A stretch of DNA of 64,000 bases, taken from positions 8,381,985 to 8,445,984 of the forward strand of contig CM041196.1 in assembly GCA_023078555.1 (NCBI GenBank), read 5' to 3'. Positions within the stretch are counted from its first letter, which is position 1. Each line of letters opens with the position of its first letter. The stretch is from Ulva prolifera (taxonomy: Eukaryota > Chlorophyta > Ulvophyceae > Ulvales > Ulvaceae). A model generated the notes under the pieces. The model saw only the letters and a program-made list of their open reading frames with translations, made no database searches and was not told the DNA's origin. The position numbers were made by a program, and so were the translations under genes. Positions 24,936-37,020 of this stretch are shown here, piece by piece.

Positions 24936-25642
24936 ACCTGTGTTCTGCTGGCGACGATTCTTTCATGCATGTTCTTTCTCCATTTTTTCCATTCAGAGAG
25001 GTATAATATGGCGGCAATTCTTATTGGAGACCACTCCAAGCATGCACTCGAGTATGTAAAGTATGCCAAGCTCACAGATGCGTGTTGCAGGTCAGCAGGT
25101 GCCACCTGCTGTTGCTGCATGCTGGGATAACAAACCTACTGCCGGTGAACAACTGGACGGTCGATGAGCCTGGTGATTTCAACTTGCACCCACACATTGT
25201 ATGCCCGCTACAGATGCGAACGCTGCCACAGCCGAGTTGTTGCTATCATTGGGTCGATCACGACATGTTGATTGCTGTACATGTTGACAATCGAACGTTC
25301 TCTAAAGCAGCACCACCGGTTGCATGAATGTTTAAGTGGGATGCTCACTTGTGTAGACAGACTGAAGCCACCGAACCATCATGTTGATACTGGCAACTGC
25401 TCCCAACTGTAAAGAATTGCCACCATGCATGCCACAGCTTGCATTAAGTTGGAGTATCTGTTGTCAGCTGTACCGACCGATCACTTTGAAGAACATGCAC
25501 ATTTGGGCTTGTCACGACTTTAGCAGTGTCTGCAAGTCTGTACGGCCGTGTTTGTTATCCACCTCCGCGGTTGCTGAGTGTTCCGTCAGGCTGGCTTCCG
25601 AAACCTGTCGTCCAATCACGCCATCTGGAGGTAATATATAGT
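24936..25642. other. Intergenic region between OGG1 and LOG
   Basis: It holds the OGG1 3' UTR with TGTAA at 25055-25059, and the LOG promoter. No other gene is visible. Confidence 0.55.
25055..25059 (+). terminator. Putative TGTAA poly(A) signal of OGG1
   Basis: TGTAA lies 120 nt past the OGG1 stop codon, in a locally AT-richer stretch. Confidence 0.55.
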
Positions 25643-27131
25643 ATGTCTGCCTTGAAAAGCATTTGCGTCTTTTGTGGATCATCCACGGGCACGGATCCAG
25701 CGCATGCACGAGCCGCGCGGGACCTGGGGTCTGAGCTCGCCAGGAGAGGTATCAGGCTAGTGTACGGTGGTACGTGATACACCACGCTTTCAACCGCGCG
25801 TTCATCAGGCATCTTTGTATGAGAGGTCAATTTTGTTGAGCTCTGAGGCAACGGCGTTGCATTTTACAGCAACGCAGGTGTCGCAGTGCTGGCCCTGCCA
25901 CACCCACTGCCAGAAAACCTGGAGCCTACCTCACCAGTCCGGCTGCGTCAGTTACAACGCTTCTTAAGTTACATGAGACACGCGTGCCACTGTGGCTCAC
26001 GTTGATCGTCTAGGTGGGGCATGCACGAGACTGGCACCTGACAGCGACTCCAGTTCCTTGCCACTGCTACCCTTTTCAGGCTGGCCCTACATGCCGTTGA
26101 AGGCACATACATGGGCTGTGCACTGCAGCACAGCGCCTTGCACTTCAGCACGAGGCAGCTGCGAAGCATGCAACAAAACTGCAGCTGGCAGTGCCAGTTC
26201 TGCACAGCCCGAACGCCGCAACGGCTGCACGCGTAGACCAAGTCATTCAGATACACGCTCGCCTCCTTGGGATGCTGGTCGCCGCGCCACCTCGCCTCTG
26301 GCCACTCTCACTGCATACACGCACGCATGGGAGTAACACTGGCAACAGCCTCTGCACGGCTGCGGCCACCCGCTGTTGCTGCGCCGGGGTACGCCATGAG
26401 CGTGCTCGTGCATGCACAGTGGCCAACAGCGGTGCGCTGCGCCGTGCAGGCGGCAACGTGGGGCTGATGGGGGCCGTGGCGCGGGCCGCCCGCGACGGCG
26501 GCGGCGCCGTCCTCGGGGTCATCCCGCGGGAGCTGATGCCGCGGGAGGTGAGCGGCGAGATGATCGGCGAGACGCGCATAGCGCGCGACATGCATGACCG
26601 CAAGGCGACGATGGCGGCGGAGGCCGACGCGTTCATCGCGCTGCCGGGCGGCTACGGCACCCTGGAGGAGCTCATGGAGATCGTGACGTGGCAGCAGCTC
26701 GGCTACCACGGCAAGCCCGTCGGCATCCTCAACACCGCCGACTTCTACCGCCACTTCCTCACCTTCCTCGACCACTGCGAAGGCCAGGTGCGTGCTGTGC
26801 GTGCTGCGTGTGCGCAAGCAGCCACCTTCAGATGTGCCTGTGTTCGACGTGCAGCGCTCAACCCACGCAGGTCTGAGACGCTGCACGTCGGAGCCCCAAG
26901 CCACAATCCTTCAGGTCAGAATGTGGGAGCCTGGACGGGCGCCCCACGAGTGCATGTAGAGGGGAGCGAGGGGGTTGTGCGCGCGTGCAGGGGTTTCTGC
27001 GCAAGGGCTGCCGCCAGATCCTGATAGAGCGCGAGGACGGCACGGAGCTCATCGAGGCGCTCGCTGCGTACACCGCGCCGCCGTCGGTGATCGAGGTCAT
27101 CAGGCAGGAGAACGCCGGCGCAGACGCGTGA
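25643..27131 (+). CDS. LOG: LOG-family cytokinin riboside 5'-monophosphate phosphoribohydrolase
   Basis: Three exons (25643-25769, 26450-26787, 26991-27131) join in phase to 201 residues; plant LOG enzymes have about 215. The N-terminus reads [12 protein letters not shown], intron 1 splits the [12 protein letters not shown] loop, and the two family signatures are intact: MHDRK (90-94) and PGGYGTLEE (108-116), which carry the catalytic Arg93 and Glu116. LOG converts inactive cytokinin nucleotides to free bases in one step. Related bacterial proteins share the fold, so a general purine-nucleotide hydrolase role is possible. Intron 1 is unusually long (680 nt) for this window. The start ATG at 25643 gives the usual short N-terminus; no targeting peptide is seen, which suggests a cytosolic protein. 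Confidence 0.92.
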
Positions 27132-28252
27132 GTGGCGTTCCCCCGTCATGCAGAGCAGGTAGTCGCCGCGGCTCCAGTTCGCGCGGGATTTGTGTGCAAA
27201 TCGCATGGCGACTGGCAGGGTCGCGCCGGTGTATCGTGCGTTGTGTTTTTGTGCATACCGCAAGTCTGCTGTGGCTTGTATTGCTGGTCAGCAGACATCT
27301 CCATGGATGAAGCGTTCAGTGCTGGTGGTGGACATGGGATGTGGGGCGTTGAGGTGCGGGTGTGTGCTGTGCGTGCTGTACGGTGGCACAGCGGTCATGG
27401 ACCGACATGCAATGCGGGCCACAACAAGGGGAGCATGAGCTGGCCTCTTCCTTGTGGAGTCCATGCTTTTGCGCTCGGCGAGGCAGGGGTCCAACGTCAC
27501 ATGCCATGCCGACTCGCATCTTGTGCGGCGCTTCTGTGGGGCCGGCAGGTGGCCTCAGTACAGAGATGACCACTGCTGGTCGCTGGTGTGCACATCTCGC
27601 CAGACTGTAGTGTAGTACAGACCCGTTCGTATGACAATCATGTGCGGCACGTGGAAGCCGATCATGCTAGATGCCTACGCTTGGGGAAGTCCCGAAAGTC
27701 TGATAGAACAGGGGTTACAAGGCACTGAAAGTGGTCATGAGCTGGCCTGTAAGAGATCTGCTGCAATAGGCACCCCAATCCCGGCGCCTTGGTGGTGTGT
27801 GATGGCGAGGGTCCCGTTCCTGTGCAGCCGTTCATGACCGCTCCACGCACCCATCGTCACACAGTTCCCACAGACGCTTGCTTTCCATTCAGCTTGCTAG
27901 CGGTGACCACCTGTACCTGTACCTGTGCACCAGACCTCAGACACTGCACGGACCCCGATGTGCTACGCCCCTGCGCACTGCACGCTGCCGCCGCGGAGCA
28001 CGCGGCACGGTGCCGCCCCATGCATCCTCGCAAGCAGGGCGAGCAGCAGGTGCAAGAGCGTACCGTGAGGCAGCGCCTGCAGGGGCCGCCGCGCCCCGGG
28101 GCCCTCCCGGCCGCTGCAGAGCAGCTCCCAAGGCACGCGGCCGTCGCAGCGCGCCGGCGCCTCCCTCAGAGGCTGCCTCAGAGGCGCCCTTCATGCGGCC
28201 GCACGGCCAGCGGGGGGCCCTGCGCATGCGTGCGGCACCGGGCAGGCCCCGA
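27132..28252. other. Intergenic region between convergent genes
   Basis: It contains the 3' UTRs of LOG (+) and of the DnaJ-type gene (-). A GC-rich block at 27940-28250 has long open frames on both strands, but none shows a domain or continues the DnaJ gene in phase. Confidence 0.45.
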
Positions 28253-30263
28253 TCACAGGCCGAGGTCTGCGACGGCGGCCTCCACGGCGGCCTCCTCGCG
28301 CATCATGCGCTTGAACTTCTTCAGGGCCTCGCGGTGCTTCTTGCTCGTCTCGTGGTTCTGCAGCGCCTTCTCGCTGCGGTACACCTTGTTGCACACGACG
28401 CACTCAAAGTCCTGCACACACGGCCTCGCTGACCCGTTCCCGTCTGAGCGCTGCATCCGGCTCGGCGGCACAGGCCACGGCCGACGCCCTCGAGACACCG
28501 CCGGAGCCTGCCGGACAGTAGGGCATGCAGCCGCCCCGTGACGGTGGAGGCCTGCGCCACATGCATGCGGCGCGCGTGTGTTGCCGGTGCCGGCTCAACG
28601 GGAACAGCTGCGGGTGTGTGGGGGCCGCACCTGGCGGTCGACGTCGTCGGGCGCCTCGGCATCCAGCGCCCGCAGCTGCTCCTCCTCGGCGGCGCGGATC
28701 CACTCGGCGTCCTGGTACGCGGCAGCCGCGGCCTGCCGCGCGCCCTGCTCCGCTGCCCGCCGCTCCTCGGCCGCGGCCTGCCGCGCGGCCTTGCGCTCCT
28801 GCTCGAGCGCCTGCAGCGCGCTGGCGTGAATCAGTGACGTGCTCGCTTGTCCGCTGTCAGCGCACTCACGGCCACGCACGTGTGCGAGTCTGGTCGTGGT
28901 CGTCGCGGAACAGCCGCCTCAGGCGCCCAGCACCACAACATCTCAGCTGAGCAGCAGCGCCAGCTGCTGGCTCAGGCTCGTGCAATGCTGCAGCACGACT
29001 GACTGCACAGACATCAGCCCGAGGCACAGCGCTGCCAATGGCTGCGGTGTCAGGGCTATCGACTTACCACCAGACCCGCCAGCTGGTGGGTCTGCAGAGG
29101 CACCTTTGCTTTGGGGCGAACGGAATGGCAAGCGCTATGCCACTATCTGGCAGTACTGATTGAGCACCAGACGGACACCGCATCACTCCGCTGTGGTCGT
29201 CGAGTGACCAGCCAATTTCTCGACGAGCCCTCCCGTGATGATGCGCGGCAGGTCGATGCGTGCACGTGCACAGCTGGGTGCGTGAGACGGAGGGTCTGGG
29301 GGGCGCACCGCGAAGGCCTCCATGCGGACGTCGAGCGCGCGCACCCAGCGCACGAGGTCGCGGACCTCCGCGACGAATGCGAGCTTCCCGGCCTTGCGGG
29401 CCTTGCTGTTCTCCGCCTCCATCAGCCGCCGCACGCGCCGCCCCGGCGCGGCGCTAGCGTTGTACACGTCCAGCCAGGCAAAGTCCTTTACGGTCTGGAA
29501 GTTGCTCCAGAAGGCGTAAAAGTCGCGGACGAAGTCCTCTGATGAGGAGGACAGCCCAAAGTTCGGGGCGGATGCGGGCGCAGCGGTCTTGGCTGCTCCG
29601 GACGCTGCCTTCTGGCGCTTGAAGGCAGCGACCTCCTGCTCTGCGATGACGTTGAACAGAGCGCGGTACACTGCGAAGAAGCCCTTGTCGCTGTCGTCGA
29701 AGCTGGTGTAGCAGCTGGTGGTGGTGTGGAACGCAAAGTTGATCGGAGCATCGGGTGGCTCCGCCGGCCCGTCACCGCCTGCCCCTGCCTGATGCCTTGA
29801 GCCAGAGGTGAGGATCTGGTTGCGATGGGAGTCATACCAAGCTCGCTCCTGGAGAAGGGCGTTGCATCAGTACGTGGCTGATGGGCACCAGGGAGGTCAC
29901 CGGGACCGGTGCACACCTGCGGGTCTGACAGCACCTCCCAAGCATTCTGAATCTCTTGAAAGCGTTCCTGTGCGTCCTCGTTATCAGCATTTTTGTCTGC
30001 ATGGCACATTGGGTGCTTTCAACGGCGATGCACGATGCCAGCCTGGCTTCCGAGACTCTGCCCAGGCGCTGCCAGCAGGTGGTCAATGAATGTCCCGCAG
30101 CTGTCGGAAGCCTGACACAGTGGCAAGGAGACATACAGGCCTCATGCAATATGAAATTGTGCATACCTGGGTGCCATTGCAGCGCTAATTTTCTATACTG
30201 CTTCTTTATTGCGGAAGCCTCGGCAGTGCTTTCGACGTCGAGCACCTCGTACAAACACCTCAT
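28253..30263 (-). CDS. DNAJC21/JJJ1-type J-domain co-chaperone with C2H2 zinc finger
   Basis: Five exons (30263-30167, 29996-29917, 29848-29309, 28810-28631, 28411-28253) join in phase to 351 residues. The J domain starts MRCLYEVLDV and intron 1 splits the HPD motif (31-33), followed by ERAWYDSHRNQIL. The region FYAFWSNFQTVKDFAW is the family-specific DnaJ extension. An Ala/Glu-rich helix then leads to one C2H2 finger of the nucleic-acid-binding JAZ type (Cys303, Cys306, His319, His325). JJJ1/DNAJC21 works with Hsp70 in cytoplasmic maturation of the large ribosomal subunit, releasing Arx1/PA2G4. Human (531 aa) and yeast (590 aa) proteins are longer and may carry a second finger; here an in-frame TGA ends the protein after one. 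A further downstream exon was not found. Confidence 0.9.
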
Positions 30264-31768
30264 CGTCACCAAGTTGGAAAACAGCCACCGTTGCAGCTCC
30301 GTTGATTCGTTACTGTTGTTCGGTGATACCGTGCGAGCGGATTGCGTTGCTCCGCGGACCTCACGGCAGGCGCATTGGGCCGACAGTGTCCACGGGTGTG
30401 TTGATCGCTATGCCACCAGCCGCGGTCCAGGTAAAGCTCAGGAATGCTTGCACTTGCAATGGGGCAGCTCAAGTTCCGTCGCTGGTTTGCAAACGGAATC
30501 AGTCAAGCTGTCCCATGTTTGCTGACTGTCACGACTGATGGACGACCCTGGCTACTGAGACTGCCAGATCTACATGATGCACATGCTGCCTGTGACCATG
30601 ATCCCGTGCCTGCAATCTTTCCGAAGCCAAAATCAAGAGCCACAGATAACGGAGGTCCACGGCACAGCCCAGCGGCCTGCCCAGCTCCCAGACAGATGCA
30701 TAATCACAGCATTACACGGCAAGGCGTTGCTCGCTGAACCCAGGACATTCAAGACACCCTCACATTTGCACATCCACAGGAAACCGCACTTGAACTGTAG
30801 CAGTCACGATGCTCGAGGTTGTTTTCGAGCAAGTACGTTTGCACAGGCGCCATCGCCCAATCAGGCGGCCCTCACCTCACCACAGCCTCACCACCTCCAG
30901 CACAGGCACTCCACTGCCAGCAGACACTGCCACACGCAGGACCATCCTCTCTGCCACTGCTGCGGCCAGCTGGGCCCGAAGAGGGCCGGCAGCGTACACA
31001 GTGCGTCCCCCAGGCTGCTCGCTGTGGACAGCATGCTGAGGCGGACATCGGCGGACGCGTCCGCCCGAGCCGGGGCCACAGCCAGCGCTGCACATTACCC
31101 CCCGCACGCCACGGCGTCTGCAACCACGGGAGCACGCCCCATGCATGGTCGCCGGGCCCTGTGTTCTGCGGACAGCACCGCCGCGCGGCCGCACAGCCGG
31201 AGCTGCCCCGCAGCAGCGCAGCACGGCACACGCGTTTTACACACCCCCACCGCGGCGGCACCCTACTGCTGCGCACGGCCGCCACGCTGCCAAGCCGGCC
31301 AATGCGCGCATCGCCGCGCCTTCACGGCGTGATACACGGTGTCGTCCACGGAGCGGAGCGGAGCCTGGCACGATCCAGGGCGGCCAGCTCGGGGGCGGGG
31401 GGCTGCCGGAGCGGCTGTGGGGGTCGCCGCCACGCTGCCCTGCCGGCCAATGCGCGCATCGCCGCGCCTTCACGACGTGATACACGGTGTCGTCCACGGA
31501 GCGGAGCGGAGCCTGGCACGATCCAGGGCGGCCAGCTCGGGGGCGGGGGGCTGCCGGAGCGGCTGTGGGGGTCGCCGCCACGCTGCCCTGCCGGCCAATG
31601 CGCGCATCGCCGCGCCTTCACGACGTGATACACGGTGTCGTCCACGGAGCGGAGCGGAGCCTGGCACGATCCAGGGCGGCCAGCTCGGGGGCGGGGGGCT
31701 GCCGGAGCGGCTGTGGGGGTCGCCGCCGTGCTGCCGCTCCGGCCTGCCGGGGTGGGCCCGCCCGCGCA
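30264..31768. other. Intergenic region with 148-bp tandem array
   Basis: It lies between the start of the DnaJ-type gene and the stop of the next minus-strand gene. The left part shows no supported exon. The right third is the tandem array at about 31279-31735, described separately. Confidence 0.5.
31279..31735. repeat. Tandem array, about 3.1 copies of a 148-bp unit
   Basis: The marker AATGCGCGCA recurs at 31301, 31449 and 31597, exactly 148 bp apart. Copies 2 and 3 appear identical over most of their length, and copy 1 differs by a few bases. A fourth, broken start is seen near 31720. The unit is very GC-rich and not a multiple of three, so it is unlikely to be a coding repeat. It ends about 35 bp beyond the stop codon of the gene at 31769-35177, so it sits in or next to that gene's 3' UTR. 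Confidence 0.9.
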
Positions 31769-34700
31769 TTACCACATCTGCTCCGACAGGGGGCTCTCAG
31801 AGCCGCTGTTGAGGCTGTTGGCGGCAATGTGAGCGGACGCCGCGGCGGCGGAGGCGGCGGCGGCCACGGGGCCGGCAGGGGCCGCCCCCTGCGGCGCTGC
31901 CCCCGGCACAGCCTGGTACGTTTGTGCGGTGCTATGGCCAGAGTGAAGGGACGGCAGGCCGCCTGCATGGCACGCCGCCCGTCACGCAAACGGCTTCTGG
32001 AGTGCCGAGCGAAAGCAGCCACATGCCGGGAGCCTGCAGGACGTCCCTGCCATCCGCTACAGCTGCTGTCGTGATGCCGCCAGCCCGGGCTTCACTCCGC
32101 GCGGCACGTTGTGGTTGCATACCTTGACCGGAAAGCGCAAGCCACCTGTGGACAACAGGAGCATGCGCTACCTCGAACAAGGCACGATGGCTGTGATCGT
32201 CCACCTCGCATCGACGGCTGCTAACGGCAACGAGAAGCAGCGGCAGGTGTGGGAGCTCCGGGGAGCGGCATGTTCGGACACGCACCTGTGGAGCGGGCGG
32301 GGGCGGCGGCCTCGGTGCGTGGCCGCACGTTGCGCGCCGCACCGCCGGACGCGCTGCCGGCGCGCGGGCTCGACCGCGCCGACCCGCCGTTGCCGGCCGC
32401 GTCGCCGTTGCGGTCTGTCGGCGGCGGCCGAGGCGCCACTCGCACCGGCGGCACCGGCAGCGCCTGCATGCATGGCTGCTCAGGCGGGGGGCTGCGGCGG
32501 CGTGTGGCACGGCGAGGGGGGGAGAGTGCGCACCTTGGGAGCCCGGGGCTGCTGCCGCTGGTCGCGCAGAGCCTCCTTCTTGCGCTCCATGCATTTGTTC
32601 TGGTAGTGCGCCTGCGCCTGCTCGGTGTGCAGCGTCCGCCACACCTGCATGCCACAAGGGGGGCATCAGGCGAGCTGCGGGAGGTGCGCTTTCTGCATGC
32701 ATGCTCGGCGCCGCCGGTATGGGGCCACACTGGAGGCGTTCTCTGCTGCTGCATGCAGTGGTGCTGGGCTGTGAGCATTCCGTAGGGCCGCCCGCGATCG
32801 AGGTAAGCGCAGCTGCACCAGCAGTCAGGTGTCCACATCCCACCTCATCCGCGGCGGCTCCGAGTGTGCCACTGAGGAACCCAATCAACTGGGGGACAAT
32901 CCGCTGGACAGCCTGAGTCTCTGCAGCCCGGATTCGGCCGAGTTGCACGAGGCGGCGCCATGGAAAATCTGGCCGCCTCGTCAACGTATCACTGCATGCA
33001 TGCAGGATGACTGCCGGGCACACTCCGCTGCCATCGGCAACACTGCGGCGGGGGCACCACCGCCACCGGCGAGCCTGACCGAGGGTCCCTCACCTTGTAG
33101 TAGTACTCGGCGAGGTCATACATGCGCACGCCGGCAAACTTGTCGCGGCGCAGCTGCTCCAGGCCGTCCTCCTTGCCGGCCAGCGCCGCGCAGAGCGGCG
33201 CCGCGGCGTCGGGGTACTTCTGGTTCCACAGCTCTGCGGCGTGGCGGGGCGCGAGGTCGCGCAGGCCGAGCTTGATGGCGGCCGCGTTGCCCACGATCTC
33301 GATCAGGCGCTGCGTGTGGCCGTTCTGGATCGCGATCAGCCGCCGCATGTCCTCGATGCGCGGCACGTAGTGCCCCAGGTGCACGTACCGCCTGCACCCC
33401 GGCCACACGTCTCCGCCATGCGCGACAGTGGTTTCAGACAATCGGTGACCAAGGGCGGAGCACATGCGGCCGCACACATCGTCTACTGATTTGCGAGAGG
33501 AGGCCGGAACACGGTCGCGTGAGGTCATCGATGTGCTAGCAAAGGCGAGTAAATGGATACAGGTCATCACAGAGGCGACGCCGGGACGCCCAGCAGGGAA
33601 TGCGGGGGCGGGGGGCCGCACTGGCGGATCTCCTCGGGGGGCGGGCCGCCGCTGCGGTCGCGGAGGTCGCTCGGCAGCATCGCGCCCCACGGCTGCAGCA
33701 TCTGGAGCTCCTGGATCTCGCGCCGCCGGTACTGGTGCGTCAGGCTCGTCGGCACCCAGAGGTCGCGGTTCGTGAGCACCTGCTCGTACTTCTGCAGGGC
33801 CTCGCCCGCCCGCCGGCGCCGCACCGTGCCGCGCACAACCGCCTGCACGCCGCTCTGCCGCAGCGGCTCCACCGCGGGCTCGTCGCCGTCGTCGTCGCCG
33901 TCCCCGTCAGACTCCTCCTCCTCCGCCGCCGCTGCACCGCAGGTACGCGTGGTGTGGTCCCGGGGTGGGGGGCGTTGCTGCTCTGCTAGCAGCGCCGGCA
34001 GGCGGGCTGCTGCAGCCTCGTGTGGCACCCATGCATAGCGTGCACCAGGCTGTGTGAACCATCCATTCCGCTGTGTCGGGAAGCATGCAGCAGGGCACCC
34101 CAGCCCGCTTGCTAGGTGCACAGATGCTGCTGTGGTAAGATCTGTCAGAACTGTGACACCATGATTGGGCAAATGCATGCGATTGGGGTTGGAGAAGCGG
34201 CCTGGACCTGCCATCTTTGGAATTCAGGGAATAATAAGCCGCGCCCAGGCGATTGGGCTGGGATGAAACCGTGCACGTTACCTGCATCATGTCTGAGACG
34301 GCCAGCCAGCTGCATGGCTGCGCGGCACCGGCATCTCCCACGACCCATGCAACCCGCCGATCATTGACCTGTGGCAAACAGCCACAAACAAACAGCAGGG
34401 GCGACGAGTAGCACTGTAGAGAGCGCCGCGGCACGTGTCTACAGGCGCTCCCACACGCACTGTGCGCAGCATGCAGGCGTCGTGCAGGGACGCCGGGGGT
34501 GAGGCTGGGGGCGGCGCACTGGGCACGAGCGTGCCCTGGGACACGGCAAAGCCGATGTGGCTGCGCACGAGGCACGCCCGCATCGCCATCGGCGCGTACG
34601 TCGCCGCGGCCGCGTTGTCCGCGCGGAACTGCCGGTGACCCGCGGCGTGGTCCCCGGGCGCGCCGGGCGCGGCACGGCCGGCGTTGGGGTCGTCAGACGA

Positions 34701-35177
34701 GTCTGTCGGCTCGAGGTAGCACGAGCCGAGCGTCCGTGCGACTGAGCGCAGCCAGCGCACGCATGCAGCAGATGAATTGCTGTCATACTGCCTGCATGCA
34801 GCACCGAGCGCCATGGGGGGAGGAGGGAGCGGGCAGGGTGTGCTTGCTACAGGCACGACCTCGGGCGTGGCTACTAGAGGTCTCAGGCATGCAGGAAGTG
34901 GCGGTCGGAGCAGCTGCGGGCGTGTGGCCGTGCAGTCGCACAGGGCTGTGGAGTGCGGGCATGGTGTATGCCGAGACTCAGGGAGGGGAGCTCACGTGCG
35001 GGCTCCTGGCGGAGGTGGGGCTGCAGCTGGGAGCGCCACGACGTGTGAGATGCCTTTGAGGACGGTGTGTGGGAGGCGTGGGGGCGACGGTTGCCTGCTG
35101 CTCGGAGGAGCCGTCTGCCTGGAGAGCAGGTCCCGCCGCGGGGCGACAGGCCGCCTCCGAGAGGCGTCTAAAGACAT
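31769..35177 (-). CDS. Unidentified nine-exon gene, possible SANT-like region
   Basis: Nine exons (35177-34996, 34791-34461, 34368-34282, 34070-33622, 33391-33094, 32644-32534, 32463-32286, 32145-32123, 31912-31769) join with consistent phases to 600 residues ending in TAA. I do not recognise the protein. It starts with a basic Pro/Ser-rich segment, has an acidic stretch (EEEESDGDGDDDGDE) in exon 4, then a helical region with YEQVLTNRDLW and RREIQELQML, and in exons 5-6 the segment MYDLAEYYYKVWRTLH, vaguely like the last helix of a SANT domain. The end is Ala/Pro-rich and polar. Exon 8 is only 23 nt. The acidic and basic blocks suggest a nuclear protein, but that is inference. The splice model is supported by donors and acceptors at each junction, not by homology. 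Confidence 0.6.
32682..32709 (+). repeat. 28-bp sequence shared exactly with 37566-37593
   Basis: A 28-bp stretch (AGGTGCGCTTTCTGC, then ATGCATGCTCGGC) occurs identically here, inside an intron of the unidentified minus-strand gene, and again at 37566-37593. It includes a TGCATGCATGC palindrome. Confidence 0.8.
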
Positions 35178-36470
35178 GCTGACCCACTGGAGGACGCGAG
35201 CAGCTGACGGGACGTGTAGCGGCGGCCTGGCTGAGGCCTAGAGCCCCAGGTCACAGCCGCATGGAGGGCCGAGACTCGAGGTGGGTCCGCCTGGCGGGCA
35301 CAGCTGGTCTGCAGCCACTGGCGAGGCTGAGTGTGAGCGGGTGGCTCAGGCGTGTCTGTCTGCTCTTGCAAGATGGTCGGTCAACAAGGGCAGTCGTGAG
35401 CCACCCAAGCAGCTGCCAGACGTGCCAAGCAGCCTCACCTGGGAACTGGGGCAACACCGAGGGCTCACTCAGCAGCTGCCCAGGAACAGCCCCGCTGCCC
35501 CCTCCCCTCCCCCCCTCTCCCCACCGACTATTCCAGTTCGCTAGCTGATGCGATTGCTGGCCTGTCAGGGGCACCTGGCTGACTGGGGCTTGCGACGGAG
35601 TCTACGAGCTCGCCCACCTCGACCACTCCGCACCGATCGCCTTACACCTCTATAATTCAAATTGTAGTTATGAGATCGTACCGGATGTCCGCTTCCTGGC
35701 TGTTTCTGGAACGTGCGCAACGAGGTGTCCCCCCGCACTTGTCTCTGCCAAACTCGATGGGGATTGAACAAACGATTCAGAATGCAACTTGGAGCAGCAA
35801 CACGTCAATCGGATTCTTGTGCCAAGCTCGTTCTTGAGACGGTGCGTGTGTGTTTCGCGGGGCGCCTCTGAGATGATGGGGGTGGCGAAGCGGCCTGCAG
35901 AATGTTCTTGCTGCGTGCTTATGCCGCTGTCACTGGAGTGCTGCTTCAGAGCACGCTGTGCACACCCGTGCCGATGCGCATCACGAAGGAGATGCCTTCA
36001 TCTGTGTGCATGGGAGTGCTTTCCACACGCGGAACGGCCTCCATGCAGTCCTGGAAGGCACATTTCTCACATGCATGGTGCCTGCGTGAATTTCCAGGCA
36101 GCGGACAGGGCAGCAGGTTGCAAGCACCACATCCCGGCCGTCATGCCGCCCAACGACTGTGGAGTTGAGCTACATCTGGGGTACAGAGTGCCTGCATGCC
36201 GACATATGCGAGGTGCCAGCGGGGGCTGTGGTCATCACGGCAGTCTCGAGAGTTTGATCAAACACGTGGACAGCCGCTCAGATCACGTGATCCGTGTGGG
36301 CAGGCAGTGCCTCCGCGAGGTGCCAGCGTGTCATGACTGCGGTGGCGAGGGTGCATCGGCCCCCATGCACAGCCGGCTGTGAGTCTGCGGCCAGGCCGTA
36401 GGCGGGCTGTGCGATGCACAGAATACACTGCTGCCAATTCCAAGCCATCTTTGGCTGCCACATTGGCAGA

Positions 36471-36557
36471 TGAGGTTGCTGTTTGTGTGTGTCTGGGTGC
36501 TGACGGCAGCAGTGATCAGCATGCTGAGCGTCAGGCGGGGTGCAGGACTCTTCATTG
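36471..36557. repeat. Diverged duplicated segment (copy 1)
   Basis: This segment resembles 36917-37020: both run from TGAGG through a TGTTT...GTGTCTG block, a GCAGCAGT block and GTGCTGAGC-like sequence to GCAGGACTCTTCA. The two copies are about 450 bp ap­art in the same orientation and have diverged by substitutions and small indels. Confidence 0.5.
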
Positions 36558-36916
36558 CTTGGTCCGTGACCGTAGAAGCTGGCAGAGGCCATGCTGCCAC
36601 CATCGGTCCCAGCCCTCAAAGTTGCCGACGCCCTTGAGGTCGTGGCTGTGTACTCATACATCCGTTCCCACACAGACACTACTCACAGCACAAGCGCCGG
36701 CCGCAGGTCACTGAAAGTTTGGCTACAGTGGAGGCGATCGGGCCGAAACACCCTGCACCTGGCCCCGAATTGTGGAGATGGCATTGTCCCTGTAGTCATC
36801 ATGGCGGCATGTTCATGCACCTGCCAGAGCAGATCCACACAGGCTGGACCTTGGTTTCACCACTCGAGTGAGCCAGTGATCTAAAGGAGGAGCGCAACAC
36901 CACTTGAATCACACCT

Positions 36917-37020
36917 GTGAGGAGCCTCTGCTGTTTCTGCGTGTCTGAGTGATGACGATAGCAGCAGTCAGTGTGCTGAGCATGCATGCGACGTGATGCA
37001 CCTGCAGGACTCTTCACTGT
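36917..37020. repeat. Diverged duplicated segment (copy 2)
   Basis: Second copy of the segment at 36471-36557; slightly longer, with extra sequence around a GCATGCATGCG block. Confidence 0.5.

Noticed and set aside
31322..32022. Repeated open frames of 100-195 codons on both strands
   Set aside because: They are produced by the 148-bp tandem array, whose unit is not a multiple of three, so the frame shifts between copies.
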